This document shows positions 53,303 to 62,264 of a stretch of DNA of 64,000 nucleotides, in pieces. Below the pieces are notes generated by a model that saw only the letters and a program-made list of their open reading frames with translations, did not search any database and was not told the DNA's origin. The DNA comes from Pigmentibacter sp. JX0631 (lineage in GTDB: Bacteria > Bdellovibrionota_B > Oligoflexia > Silvanigrellales > Silvanigrellaceae): assembly GCF_029873255.1 (NCBI RefSeq), contig NZ_CP123622.1, forward strand, positions 2,331,001-2,395,000. The letters run 5' to 3'. Every line of letters starts with the position of its first letter. Positions within the stretch are counted from its first letter, which is position 1. A program made the translations under genes and the position numbers.

Positions 53303-54124
53303 ATGGAATTTGCTAATTTAATTGAATATCTAAAGCTTGAAAATATATCACCTGAACATGATTTCAGTAAAAAAAGTCTTTATCGAATAGCGAGATCTAA
53401 AGACATAAACATTGTTGCAAGTACTTTAGAGCAAATAAAATTTTTAGATTTAAGTGCATTTCCAGAAGCGAAAGTACAAGTACTTGAAAGTTCATTTTTT
53501 AAGTTTTTACCGAATGTAGTTGAGCTAAATATAGATTATCAACCTTTGTCTAACTCAGATGACATATATATTTTTTCAAAATTAAAAAAACTTTCAATGA
53601 AAGGTTTTAATTTAGTCAATATTTCTTTTCTGCCGAGTTTTATCAATTTAGAGGAAGTAGTTCTTGATGATAATAAAATAATTATTTTGCATGGGCTAGA
53701 AAATTTAATTAATTTAAAAAAATTATCCTTGAAGAAAAATAAAATTAGAAAAATTGATGAAATTTGTGAATTAAAAAACTTACAAGAACTGAATATTTCT
53801 GAAAACGATATTAGTGACTTGGGAAGTTTAAAGAATTTAGCACAGTTAAAAAAATTATCAGCTAATAAAAACATGCTAGATAATATTGATTCATTTGATA
53901 GCTTAAAAAATTTGATCCAATTGGAATTGGCTGAAAATCAGATTCATTCCATAGAACCCTTACAGTTTTTAATTAATTTAACAAAATTAGATTTACGAAA
54001 AAATAGAATTAAAAATATTAAATGTTTAAAAGATTTACGAAATTTATTTGAATTAAGTTTATCAGGCAATCCATTGTATGATGATGATTTAGATATATTT
54101 CCTCGTTCTTTAAGGATTGATTAA
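53303..54124 (+). CDS. Leucine-rich-repeat protein, SDS22-like
   Basis: I start at ATG 53303, with TATGGAGATGCTGAA giving GGAG 8 nt upstream; a longer frame would overlap the preceding gene by 68 nt and lacks a ribosome site. The 273-residue product has about seven LRRs of 22 residues in the SDS22 style. Examples are NLEEVVLDDNKIIILHGLEN, LKKLSLKKNKIRKIDEI, LQELNISENDISDLGSL and LTKLDLRKNRIKNIKCL. There is no signal peptide, so it is cytoplasmic unless delivered by another route. An N-terminal helical cap (about 1-90) precedes the repeats. LRRs of this type bind proteins. Confidence 0.85.
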   Translation: MEFANLIEYLKLENISPEHDFSKKSLYRIARSKDINIVASTLEQIKFLDLSAFPEAKVQVLESSFFKFLPNVVELNIDYQPLSNSDDIYIFSKLKKLSMKGFNLVNISFLPSFINLEEVVLDDNKIIILHGLENLINLKKLSLKKNKIRKIDEICELKNLQELNISENDISDLGSLKNLAQLKKLSANKNMLDNIDSFDSLKNLIQLELAENQIHSIEPLQFLINLTKLDLRKNRIKNIKCLKDLRNLFELSLSGNPLYDDDLDIFPRSLRID

Positions 54125-54151
54125 TAATTTAGAATTATAACTTGGATTTTT

Positions 54152-55342
54152 ATGACTAAAAGTATGCAAAATTCCCATAAACTTATTTTTGCTACTGTCT
54201 TGTTTTTAGTCCCAATTTCACAAGCTGCAATCGATATTTATTCTCCTTCTTTGCCTAATATAATGAAGAATTTGCAAACAACTGAAAGTAACGTACAGCT
54301 AACAATTTCATTATTTTTAGTAGCTTTAGGAATTGGTCAATATTTGTATGGAGCCATTTCTGATAATTTAGGAAGGAAAAAAACACTTTTAATTGGTATG
54401 TTGATTTTTACAATAGCTAGTTATTTTAGCTATAAAGCAGATAATATTTATATATTAATAGTGAGTCGTTTTTTTCAAGGTTTAGGTTCTGCTTCAATTG
54501 CAGTGTTATCAAAAGCTATATCTGTAGATTTATATGCTGGTGTTTCTTTAATGAAAGCTAGTGCTTGGATTGGTTTAATTTGGGGAGTAGCACCTATCAT
54601 TGCTCCAGTAATTGGTGGTTATCTAGATGAATTAGGTGGTTGGCGTCTTTGCTTTTTGTTTTTAACTATTTATGGCTTTATTGGTTGTTTATTTATTCTG
54701 TTTTTTATTAAAGAAACATTAAAAAAATCTGAGCCTTTTTCTATAAATGGAATTATAAGTAATTCATTTATTATTGTTCGGAATAAAGATTTTTTAGGTA
54801 GCACACTCATAGTATCTGCAACTAATTTAGGCCTTTTTGTCTTTACTCTAATGGCTCCTTTTTTTATTCAAGTTATTGCTAAAAAATCTCAAATTTATTT
54901 TTCTTATCTAGCCCTTGTTGTTGGAATTATTTATATACTTGGAGCATATGTAAGTAATTTCGCGGTTAAGTATTTTGAAGGAGACAAAGTAATAAAACTT
55001 GTTTCTAAAGTACTATTATTCTTTGGAATATTTGTTTTAATTTTTTCTGTATTGTTTCCTTTTTCAATCATTCTTTTAATGCTTATTTCCTGTCTATTTG
55101 CATTTTCATCAGGTTTTTTATATCCTTTCTTGGTTAGTAGGATGTTTGCTCCTTTCGAAAACAAGGCTGGAATAGTTAGTGCTAATTATGGAATTATATC
55201 GTATGCCTTTTCTGGATTAGTAACTATTCTATTAAGTTATATTAGTATAAAATCTGTTTTGGAAATTTCCATAGCTTATTTTATTGTTTCATTAATCACT
55301 TTTTTATCTTCAGCATTTATGTTTAGAATAAAAATCAAGTAG
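54152..55342 (+). CDS. Bcr/CflA-type MFS drug exporter
   Basis: The product has 396 residues and twelve membrane helices. The opening PISQAAIDIYSPSLPNIMKNL is the Bcr/CflA hallmark (DIYLPSLP). It is followed by LFLVALGIGQYLYGAISDNLGRKKTLLIG (motif A region) and FFQGLGSASIAVLSKAI. The segment IAPVIGGYLDELGGWRLCF holds motif C. Such pumps export chloramphenicol-like or peptide-type compounds by proton antiport. The first residues of the segment around motif A are complete. It starts 27 nt after the LRR gene and is followed by a lipoprotein gene 7 nt later. A second member of this family begins at 63802. Confidence 0.93.
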   Translation: MTKSMQNSHKLIFATVLFLVPISQAAIDIYSPSLPNIMKNLQTTESNVQLTISLFLVALGIGQYLYGAISDNLGRKKTLLIGMLIFTIASYFSYKADNIYILIVSRFFQGLGSASIAVLSKAISVDLYAGVSLMKASAWIGLIWGVAPIIAPVIGGYLDELGGWRLCFLFLTIYGFIGCLFILFFIKETLKKSEPFSINGIISNSFIIVRNKDFLGSTLIVSATNLGLFVFTLMAPFFIQVIAKKSQIYFSYLALVVGIIYILGAYVSNFAVKYFEGDKVIKLVSKVLLFFGIFVLIFSVLFPFSIILLMLISCLFAFSSGFLYPFLVSRMFAPFENKAGIVSANYGIISYAFSGLVTILLSYISIKSVLEISIAYFIVSLITFLSSAFMFRIKIK

Positions 55343-55349
55343 TTAGGTT

Positions 55350-56552
55350 ATGATGAAAAAAAATTATTTTTTATTAATTATTGCTGTTCTAATTCAAGCT
55401 TGTAACAGTGTAAATAAAAATTCCAAAGTAGAATTAGAAAATGTTAGTACTATAAACCACAATGGAATTATAATAAGTCAAGAAAATATTGTTGGGCAAG
55501 CATCGGCTAAAATTTTTTCTGCTGAAATTCCACAAAAAAAATTTAATCTTGAATTAGTAAAACCATATGATGCGATTGATTCTAGCTACCGAGTTTCCCA
55601 ATGGGCAAAAGAAAAATCTGCTTTAATAGCAATTAATGCAGGTTTTTTTTCTATTTATGAAAAAGCAAAAGGAATTCAGTTACCTAGTTATAACTTAAAT
55701 ACCTGTTACCCCAATAATTATGATCCTTATAATGCACTACCTGCAAGAAATTTGAAAATAAATGCAAAATGGTTTGGAACATTTCCTAATGAAAATGGCG
55801 TAGTGGCGTGGTCTAAAAAGCAAGAATTATTTTATATTGATAAAATAAAAAATATAAATTACATAAAATTACTAGGGAATGATATTTTATTTAATAATTT
55901 TAATAGATATCCCTTAAATTCAAATATAACTGTTTTTACAGATATTTGGAAAAAACCTATTCCTATTTATAAATCAGGGATGTTACTGTATAGTGATAAA
56001 AGTAAAATTATTAAAATAGAAAAGTTATCATCTAAAGGAAAAGGTTTTATAGTTCCTAAAGATGGATTTGTTGTATTTCTTTCAGATGCAGTTAAGTTAC
56101 CTCCATTAAAAATTGGTGATGCTCTGACATTAGAAGTTAAAACAATATCTTCCTCAAATTTAGAAAATAAATTAGAAAAAATTGATTTCATTGTAAGTGG
56201 AAATCCAATTTTAATTCAAGATGGAAAAATTCAAGAAAATTATCCCAATACTCATTTTTATTTAAATTCATATGCAAGAACAGCGATATGTCAACTAACT
56301 AATAATAATATTTTATTACTAGTCGTATCTGGTAATGATGAGTCGCTCGGAAAATCAGTGGGTTTAAGTATTCCTGAATTATCCACAGTTATGTTACAAA
56401 AAGGCTGTTATAATGCAATAAATCTTGATGGAGGACACTCTTCTGTTTTTTATTTTAATGGAAAAGTATTAAATAGAAATTTTTCTAGTAAAGAAGATGA
56501 TTGTTTTAAAATTCATGAGCGTTCTGTTTCTGATCTTATTTTGGTAAAATGA
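55350..56552 (+). CDS. NAGPA-domain (phosphodiester glycosidase-like) lipoprotein
   Basis: The product has 400 residues with a lipobox IQACNSV (Cys near residue 18). The mature part matches the NAGPA fold: ALIAINAGFFSIYEKA, VSGNPILIQDGKI, SYARTAICQL, NNILLLVVSGNDES and the signature segment NAINLDGGHSSVFYFNG. This domain opens GlcNAc-1-phosphodiesters in eukaryotes. In bacteria it is linked with exopolysaccharide or cell-wall glycans. Its lipoprotein form points to the periplasmic face. It follows the MFS gene by 7 nt, so the two are co-transcribed. Confidence 0.85.
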   Translation: MMKKNYFLLIIAVLIQACNSVNKNSKVELENVSTINHNGIIISQENIVGQASAKIFSAEIPQKKFNLELVKPYDAIDSSYRVSQWAKEKSALIAINAGFFSIYEKAKGIQLPSYNLNTCYPNNYDPYNALPARNLKINAKWFGTFPNENGVVAWSKKQELFYIDKIKNINYIKLLGNDILFNNFNRYPLNSNITVFTDIWKKPIPIYKSGMLLYSDKSKIIKIEKLSSKGKGFIVPKDGFVVFLSDAVKLPPLKIGDALTLEVKTISSSNLENKLEKIDFIVSGNPILIQDGKIQENYPNTHFYLNSYARTAICQLTNNNILLLVVSGNDESLGKSVGLSIPELSTVMLQKGCYNAINLDGGHSSVFYFNGKVLNRNFSSKEDDCFKIHERSVSDLILVK

Positions 56553-56563
56553 AGTAATTATTT

Positions 56564-57308
56564 TCAATCTAAATCAGGGTTGTATATTTTTTTCAATGCG
56601 CTTTTTATTTTTTCAATAGAACTATCTTCTACATTTAAATTAAAGGCGATATATCTATTAGGGTCTGCTTCTTTGACTTCATATGCCTTTTCTAATTCAT
56701 TTTCATTGATATTAAATTCTTGAAGTTGAGACTTTAAAACAAATTCATTAGCTATAATTAAGTCTTCTCTTTTTCCAATCAGTTTCTTGAAGTTGACTTC
56801 TTGTGAGGCTGATAATTCTAAGTTAGTAAATTTAAGATTTTCTAACATTTTATGTTTAATATCATCTCTAATCACTCCAATAGAATATTTTTTTGCATCT
56901 TCTAGAGTCTTTATATTAATATCACTTCTTTCTTTTAGTTTAAATAAAAATGTTTTTGCTTTGTACAAAATGCAACAAAATTTAAATAATTTTTCTCTTT
57001 CAGGGGTTTTGGCAATGGGATAAATCATCGTTCCATTTTCTTTTTGTGCAATAATGTAGGCTCTTGACCAAGGAAGCAATTCTATTTCTGCTTTGATTTT
57101 TAGGTTTTTTCTTAATTTATTAATTCTATCTGCTAAAACACCTTCAGTTTTTCCATCCTTACCTATAAATGTTAAGAAGGGTAATGTTTCAGTAACAATT
57201 TTAAAATCTTGAATTTCATTAGCAAAACACTTCTTTGTTATAATAAAATTCATTACAATAAATATTGGAATTAATAAAAAAATTTTTTTTTACTGGATAA
57301 AAAATCAT
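56564..57308 (-). pseudogene. SBP_bac_3 solute-binding protein, frameshifted in its signal peptide
   Basis: The 229-codon frame from ATG 57253 encodes most of a HisJ-like binding domain: FKIVTETLPFLTFIGKDGK, TEGVLADRINKLRKN, IELLPWSRAYIIAQKENG, DAKKYSIGVIRDD. It has no ribosome site and no signal peptide. Upstream, ATG 57308 has TTGAGG 8 nt before it and starts MIFYPVKK. It then meets an A9-T7 tract (minus-strand sense; plus 57276-57291) and runs into a stop. Removing one base there joins the frames and gives KIFLLIPIFIVMNFIITKK before FANE, a proper signal peptide. So the gene is frameshifted, phase-variable, or the tract is misread. Confidence 0.8.
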
Positions 57309-57381
57309 AATATATACCTCAATATATTTCACACTAATTAAACTAGAATAATTTTTGTGCTATAAAATTATTTATTTTATT

Positions 57382-57411
57382 AATTTAGCAGATATAACGA
57401 TAAAGAGTCAA
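57382..57411 (-). promoter_or_regulatory. Sigma-70-like promoter of the frameshifted binding-protein gene
   Basis: Read on the minus strand, TTGACT (57411-57406) and TAAATT (57387-57382) are 18 nt apart and lie about 75 bp upstream of ATG 57308. This supports transcription from the upstream start. Confidence 0.5.
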
Positions 57412-57481
57412 TATATTGAAATTAGATTAGTGTTTATTTAATGACGTATTTTTATAATATAATTAACATTCTAAATAGAAT

Positions 57482-57886
57482 TTAATTTATAGCGGCAACA
57501 CAATCTACTTCTATTAAGTATTCTGGTTGAGCTAGGGCTTGTACTCCTAGCCACGTGGAAGCAGGTTGATTTTCAGAGCCGAATGTTTCGATCAATAACT
57601 TACTTATTAAATCGGCATCTTTTCCAGGTTGGAAATTTGGAATATAAAGTCTAAGCATTTGAATATTTTCTGCAGAAGCGTTTACACAATGCAATGCATG
57701 AAAAATATTTTGCATTACTTGTCTAAATTGACCTTCTAAAGTTTGTGCTAAACATTGACCTTCAGAATTCCATGCTACTTGTCCAGAGATATGAACAATT
57801 TTATTTTTTTCAGCAACAACAACCTGAGAAAACCCCCAAGGTTGACTAGCAAATAATTCTTTTGGTTGAAAACATTTTCTTGACAT
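57482..57886 (-). CDS. RidA-like protein, divergent paralogue
   Basis: This 134-residue member of the YjgF/RidA fold has PWGFSQVVVAEKNKIVHISG (pocket start), AWNSEGQCLAQTLEGQFRQVMQNIFHAL and PASTWLGVQALAQPEYLIEVDCVAAI. The usual Arg of the PARxT segment is replaced: here it reads QPASTWLGV, so the carboxylate-binding Arg is missing. The substrate therefore differs from 2-aminoacrylate, or the protein may be non-enzymatic. It may act on a related imine or be regulatory. It lies immediately downstream of miaB in the same direction (about 40 nt gap). Confidence 0.88.
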   Translation of the reverse strand: MSRKCFQPKELFASQPWGFSQVVVAEKNKIVHISGQVAWNSEGQCLAQTLEGQFRQVMQNIFHALHCVNASAENIQMLRLYIPNFQPGKDADLISKLLIETFGSENQPASTWLGVQALAQPEYLIEVDCVAAIN

Positions 57887-57926
57887 AATTTATCCTGAAT
57901 AAAACAAATAAAAATTTATTTAATAT

Positions 57927-59462
57927 TTAAATTAAATGACCTTCTAGAGCAGTTATATTGGCATTTGTTATTTTAACTTGAACAAGTTTTCCAACAATAT
58001 TTCTTGGAGAATGAATTTTTACCAACCGACCTTCATATGTTCTACCATACCAAGAATGCTCATCTTTTCTATTTTTATATAGAACTAAAACTTCTCTAAC
58101 ACGATTTATTTCTGCTTGATTTTGTCTTTCTGTTTCTTTTCGTTGGAGATCTAACAAAATTTGCAGTCTTTTATCTTTTATTTCTTCTGGAACTTGTTCC
58201 TTAAAACGAGTAGCAGGTGTTCCTTTGCGAATAGAATATTTAAAAGCAAAAATAAATGCAAATTGCATTTCCTGAACAAGGCTCAAAGTATCTTCAAAAT
58301 CTTGATCTGTTTCACCAGGGAAACCAACAATTATATCCGTACTAAATGCAATTTCAGGGCGTACATCTCTAATCCATTTTACCCGTTCAAAATATTCAGC
58401 TCGTGTGTATTGACGATTCATTCTATCTAAAATTCTATCACTTCCAGACTGAACGGCTAAATGAAATGAATTAGTTACTTTAGGTAGATCAGCAAAAGCC
58501 TTTGCAAGCTGAGGAGTGAAATCATGGGGATTTGAAGTCGTAAAACGAATCCGTTCAACACCAGGCACAGCACTCACTGTATATAAAAGATCAGCAAAAG
58601 GTAATATTCCATTTGAGGAATGAATGTCTTTTGCGCCTATTAAATCGAGTCCATATGAATTAACATTTTGGCCTAATAAAATAATTTCTTTTACACCTTT
58701 ATCAACAAGGTAATTTACTTCATCAATTATTTCTTTTTCAGGTCTACTTTTTTCTCTGCCTCTTGTATAAGGCACGACGCAGAAAGTGCAAAAGTTATTA
58801 CAACCTTTAATAATATTTACATAACGAGTAACTTCATTTTTATTTTCATCGTAGTATGGAGGAACAACGTCAATAGGAATGGAATAACCTTCTTCTTTGT
58901 TATCAAATTTAGTTAAGATAAAAGGATTTTCTTTTGTTTTATGAAAAACTTCTTTTTCTTTTTTTTCTTTTTCTGATTTTTCAATAACTTTTTCTAGAAG
59001 ATTAGGAAGATCTTCAATTTGATCTGGACCAAAAATCATATCAATATACGGGACTTCTTTTGCTAATGCTTCAGATTCAGCTTGAGCAACGCAACCAGAA
59101 ACTGCAATTATTAAATTTGGATTTGTTTCTTTCAGTGGTTTTATTTCACCAAGACGGCTTACGACCTTATGTCTAGCTTTTTCACGAATATGGCAAGTAT
59201 TTAATAAGACAAAATCAGCGTCTTCTACAGCTTCAGTGGGACGATAATTTAGTCTTCCTAACAATCCTAACATTCTTTCAGAGTCTGCAACATTCATTTG
59301 GCAGCCCCATGTTTGGATATAAACTTTTTTTAAATATGTCTCATTTTTTTCACCAACATTTGGATATTCTACTTGTGGTTTAGGCATGTATTTTGCAAAT
59401 AAAGCTTCGGGGCCTACAGGTGTTGAGGAGTTTAATAAAAATTTATTTTTCAAGCCAAACAT
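57927..59462 (-). CDS. miaB: tRNA-2-methylthio-N6-dimethylallyladenosine synthase
   Basis: The product has 511 residues. The MTTase N-domain carries three cysteines in YIQTWGCQMNVADSERM, LLNTCHIREKA and AVSGCVAQAE. The radical SAM core has GCNNFCTFCVVPYTRGREKS (CxxxCxxC), then ILLGQNVNSYG, FTTSNPHDF, LAVQSGSDRILDRMNRQY and STDIIVGFPGETDQDF. A TRAM-like C-terminus (SWYGRTYEGRLVKI) binds tRNA. The enzyme adds a methylthio group to i6A37 of tRNAs reading UNN codons. An N-terminal extension of about 45 residues is slightly longer than usual. An ATG at 59462 follows a weak ribosome site. It lies downstream of ffh. Confidence 0.96.
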   Translation of the reverse strand: MFGLKNKFLLNSSTPVGPEALFAKYMPKPQVEYPNVGEKNETYLKKVYIQTWGCQMNVADSERMLGLLGRLNYRPTEAVEDADFVLLNTCHIREKARHKVVSRLGEIKPLKETNPNLIIAVSGCVAQAESEALAKEVPYIDMIFGPDQIEDLPNLLEKVIEKSEKEKKEKEVFHKTKENPFILTKFDNKEEGYSIPIDVVPPYYDENKNEVTRYVNIIKGCNNFCTFCVVPYTRGREKSRPEKEIIDEVNYLVDKGVKEIILLGQNVNSYGLDLIGAKDIHSSNGILPFADLLYTVSAVPGVERIRFTTSNPHDFTPQLAKAFADLPKVTNSFHLAVQSGSDRILDRMNRQYTRAEYFERVKWIRDVRPEIAFSTDIIVGFPGETDQDFEDTLSLVQEMQFAFIFAFKYSIRKGTPATRFKEQVPEEIKDKRLQILLDLQRKETERQNQAEINRVREVLVLYKNRKDEHSWYGRTYEGRLVKIHSPRNIVGKLVQVKITNANITALEGHLI

Positions 59463-59493
59463 GGTTGCATTCCTATCTTTTTATACAATATAA

Positions 59494-61104
59494 TTAACGT
59501 TTTTTTTGTTTTTTTAATTTCTCTTCTTTTTTTCTTTTTTTCATCCTGTTTAATTCAGCAAGGTCAGCCGAGCTGAGACCACCACCTCCAGTTTGAGGCA
59601 TTCCTCCTCCAAATAAGCTGTTTAATCCACCCATGCCGCCGGCTCCACCGCCCATAGCACCTAGTCCGCCGCCAGCTCCGCCCATCATTTTTGCCATCTT
59701 AGCCATTTTCGCCATTTGGTTGATTTGACCTAAGCCTGGAATTTTAGATAACATTCCGCCGCCCATCCCACCAAATCCACTAAACATTTGCATCATTTGG
59801 CGCATTTGCATGAACTGATCGACGAGATCTTTTACATCTTTTTCTGTGTGGGCTGAACCTTTCGCAATTCTGGCAATTCGGCTCCGTGCAGATTGTGATT
59901 TTTGGATGATCAATAAATCAGGATTTTCTCTTTCTTTTGCAGTCATGGATTGAACAATCGCACCTTTACGAATGATATCTTTATCATTCACTTTATCCAT
60001 ATCTTTGTCAGAAATTTGAGAAGCAATAGGTGTTTTTGCTAAAACATCTTTGATGGGTCCCATTTTGCCAATTGTCCCAATCATTTCAAGAAAATCATTA
60101 AAATCGAAATGACCTTCCATCAAACGATTCGCACTTTTTTCAGCTTTTTCCATATCCAGAACTTTAGTGAAGTCATCCATTAATCCGACCACATCACCCA
60201 TGCCTAAGATACGTCCAGCTATTCCTTCTGGTCTGAACTCTTCTAATTTATCAAGAGTTTCTCCCGTACCAACAAATAAAATATTTTTTCCTGTGACTTT
60301 CTTAACAGAAAGTGCAGCGCCACCACGTGTATCTCCGTCAAGTTTAGTTAAAATAACTCCTGAAAGGTGCAAGCGTAAGTCGAAAGCTGAAGCTGTGCGA
60401 ACTGCGTCTTGTCCAATCATGGAATCGATCACAAGCAGAATATTTTGTGGATTAACAGCAGATTTAATATTTTCAAGTTCATTCATTAAATGATTATCAA
60501 TTGCCAAACGGCCAGCAGTATCGATTATGACTAAATCGAGCCATTCATTTCTAGCATGCTCAATCCCTTTTTGGGCGATTTCAACAGCATCATTTGAGTC
60601 TAGAGTAAAAACGGGGATATTAATTTTTTCCCCAAGAATTTTTAGTTGGTCTCTAGCGGCTGGTCTATAAACATCTGCAGCAACAAGCAGAGGACGCATT
60701 TTTTGTTTTTCAGCTAATAGTTTTGCTAATTTAGCCGCATGTGTTGTTTTACCTGCACCTTGCAATCCTACAAGAAGGATAACAGTCGGGCCTTTTGTGT
60801 TTTTAATAATATCGGTTTGATTTCCACCCAGAAAATCTACCAATTCATCATGACATGTTTTAATAAAGTGATCGCCAGCGGATACTTTTTGGCCAGATTT
60901 TGTTTTTATAGAAACCACATCATCTAAAGCTTTTTGGCGAATATTTTCAATAAATTCTTTTGTAACTTTGAGGTCAACGTCCGCATCGAGCAGCGATCTT
61001 TTAACTGCATCAAGAGCAGGAGCTATGTTTTCGTCGGTGAGCCTTGCTTGTCCTTTTAATTTGAGACTTGCATCTTTAAAACCTTGGGTGACTAAGTCAA
61101 ACAT
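59494..61104 (-). CDS. ffh: Signal recognition particle protein Ffh
   Basis: I start at ATG 61104 (AAAGG 7 nt upstream; the protein then begins MFDLVTQGFKDASLKLKG as in other Ffh). This removes 23 residues of a longer frame. N domain: about 1-85. G domain: GLQGAGKTTHAAKLAKLL (G1), DTAGRLAID (G3), TKLDGDTRGGAALS (G4) and GTGETLDKLEEF. The M domain (about 320-536) has the methionine-rich finger loops and ends in a Gly/Met-rich stretch and a Lys-rich tail (RKKEEKLKKQKKR). Ffh binds SRP RNA and signal peptides to deliver nascent membrane proteins to FtsY. It is upstream of miaB. Confidence 0.97.
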   Translation of the reverse strand: MFDLVTQGFKDASLKLKGQARLTDENIAPALDAVKRSLLDADVDLKVTKEFIENIRQKALDDVVSIKTKSGQKVSAGDHFIKTCHDELVDFLGGNQTDIIKNTKGPTVILLVGLQGAGKTTHAAKLAKLLAEKQKMRPLLVAADVYRPAARDQLKILGEKINIPVFTLDSNDAVEIAQKGIEHARNEWLDLVIIDTAGRLAIDNHLMNELENIKSAVNPQNILLVIDSMIGQDAVRTASAFDLRLHLSGVILTKLDGDTRGGAALSVKKVTGKNILFVGTGETLDKLEEFRPEGIAGRILGMGDVVGLMDDFTKVLDMEKAEKSANRLMEGHFDFNDFLEMIGTIGKMGPIKDVLAKTPIASQISDKDMDKVNDKDIIRKGAIVQSMTAKERENPDLLIIQKSQSARSRIARIAKGSAHTEKDVKDLVDQFMQMRQMMQMFSGFGGMGGGMLSKIPGLGQINQMAKMAKMAKMMGGAGGGLGAMGGGAGGMGGLNSLFGGGMPQTGGGGLSSADLAELNRMKKRKKEEKLKKQKKR

Positions 61105-61304
61105 GTTGTAACCTTTCCACAAAAAATCAACCTTAAACGAGTTTGTATAACTCTCAAATATGTGAATGGTCAATGTAAAACATGTTTTCTGAGGTAGCTC
61201 TTTTGGAGTGACAGTCTCAAATTTAATAGTAGAGACATGTTAAAGAGTTTGCTATTCAACTCCTGTGCTGTAAATTTAAAGCATTTTCAAGGAAAGGAAC
61301 TATA

Positions 61305-62243
61305 ATGGATAAAATTTTTATGTTTCCCGGACAAGGAAGCCAAACGATAGGGATGGCTAAAGATATTTATCAAGAATTTAAAGAAGTTAAGTTGGTATTC
61401 CAAGAGGCTTCAGATACTCTTGGATTCAGTATGGAGAAACTTTGCTTTGAAGATTCAGAAGGTAAATTAAATTTAACAGAATTTACACAGCCAGCAATAT
61501 TAACAGTGAGTACAAGTATATTAAAAGCTATAAATGAAAGAGTAGATATTAAACCAACAGCAGTTGCTGGACACAGTTTAGGAGAATATTCTGCACTCGT
61601 CGGTATTGGTGCTTTGGCATTTTCTGATGCGCTAAAAGCAGTTCATTTTAGAGGGCAAGCCATGCAACGGGCGGTTCCAGTTGGTGTTGGTGCTATGGCT
61701 GCTTATTTAGGTAACAATGGAACAGAAGTGGAAGCTATTTGCAAAGAAATTTCAAAACCACAGCAAATAGTTGAAGTTGTAAATTTTAATTCTCCAGGCC
61801 AGTTAGTACTAAGTGGGCATAAAGCAGGCGTTGAAAAGGCTTGTGAAATCATTTCAGAAAAAAAATTAGGGAAAGCAAAAGCCCTACCAGTTAGCGCTCC
61901 CTTTCATTCAACATTAATGCAGCCAGCTGCTGACGAAATGCGCGAACATTTACAAGATATTCAACTTAATCAGTTCACCACCGAAATTGTAGCAAATGTT
62001 GATGCTAAAATTCATTTAGCAAATTCGTATTCAAAAGATATACTTGTAAAACAAATTGCACATCCCGTGTTATGGACACAAACTTTAAAAACGTTAAATT
62101 CTAAATACGCAGATGCCCTTTGGATTGAAATTGGGCCTGGCAAAGTATTACAGGGATTAGCTAAAAAAACGCTGGAAAATTCTCAATGTTTTGGAACAAG
62201 TGATCTCGATTCATTATTAAATATGATTCAAAATTTATCTTAA
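61305..62243 (+). CDS. fabD: Malonyl-CoA-ACP transacylase
   Basis: The product has 312 residues: FMFPGQGSQTIGMAKDIYQE, VAGHSLGEYSALVGIGAL (nucleophile Ser in GHSLG near 90), and HFRGQAMQRAVPVGVGAMAA with the substrate-binding Arg. PVSAPFHSTLMQPAADEM carries the catalytic His, and WIEIGPGKVLQGLAKK completes the fold. FabD loads malonyl onto ACP to start fatty-acid elongation. AAGGAAAGGAACTATA precedes the ATG. The usual fabH/fabG/acpP neighbours are not here; it is followed by map and a RibD-like gene. It is divergent from ffh over about 200 bp. Confidence 0.96.
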   Translation: MDKIFMFPGQGSQTIGMAKDIYQEFKEVKLVFQEASDTLGFSMEKLCFEDSEGKLNLTEFTQPAILTVSTSILKAINERVDIKPTAVAGHSLGEYSALVGIGALAFSDALKAVHFRGQAMQRAVPVGVGAMAAYLGNNGTEVEAICKEISKPQQIVEVVNFNSPGQLVLSGHKAGVEKACEIISEKKLGKAKALPVSAPFHSTLMQPAADEMREHLQDIQLNQFTTEIVANVDAKIHLANSYSKDILVKQIAHPVLWTQTLKTLNSKYADALWIEIGPGKVLQGLAKKTLENSQCFGTSDLDSLLNMIQNLS

Positions 62244-62264
62244 TTTATTTGGAGTAGTTATTCA

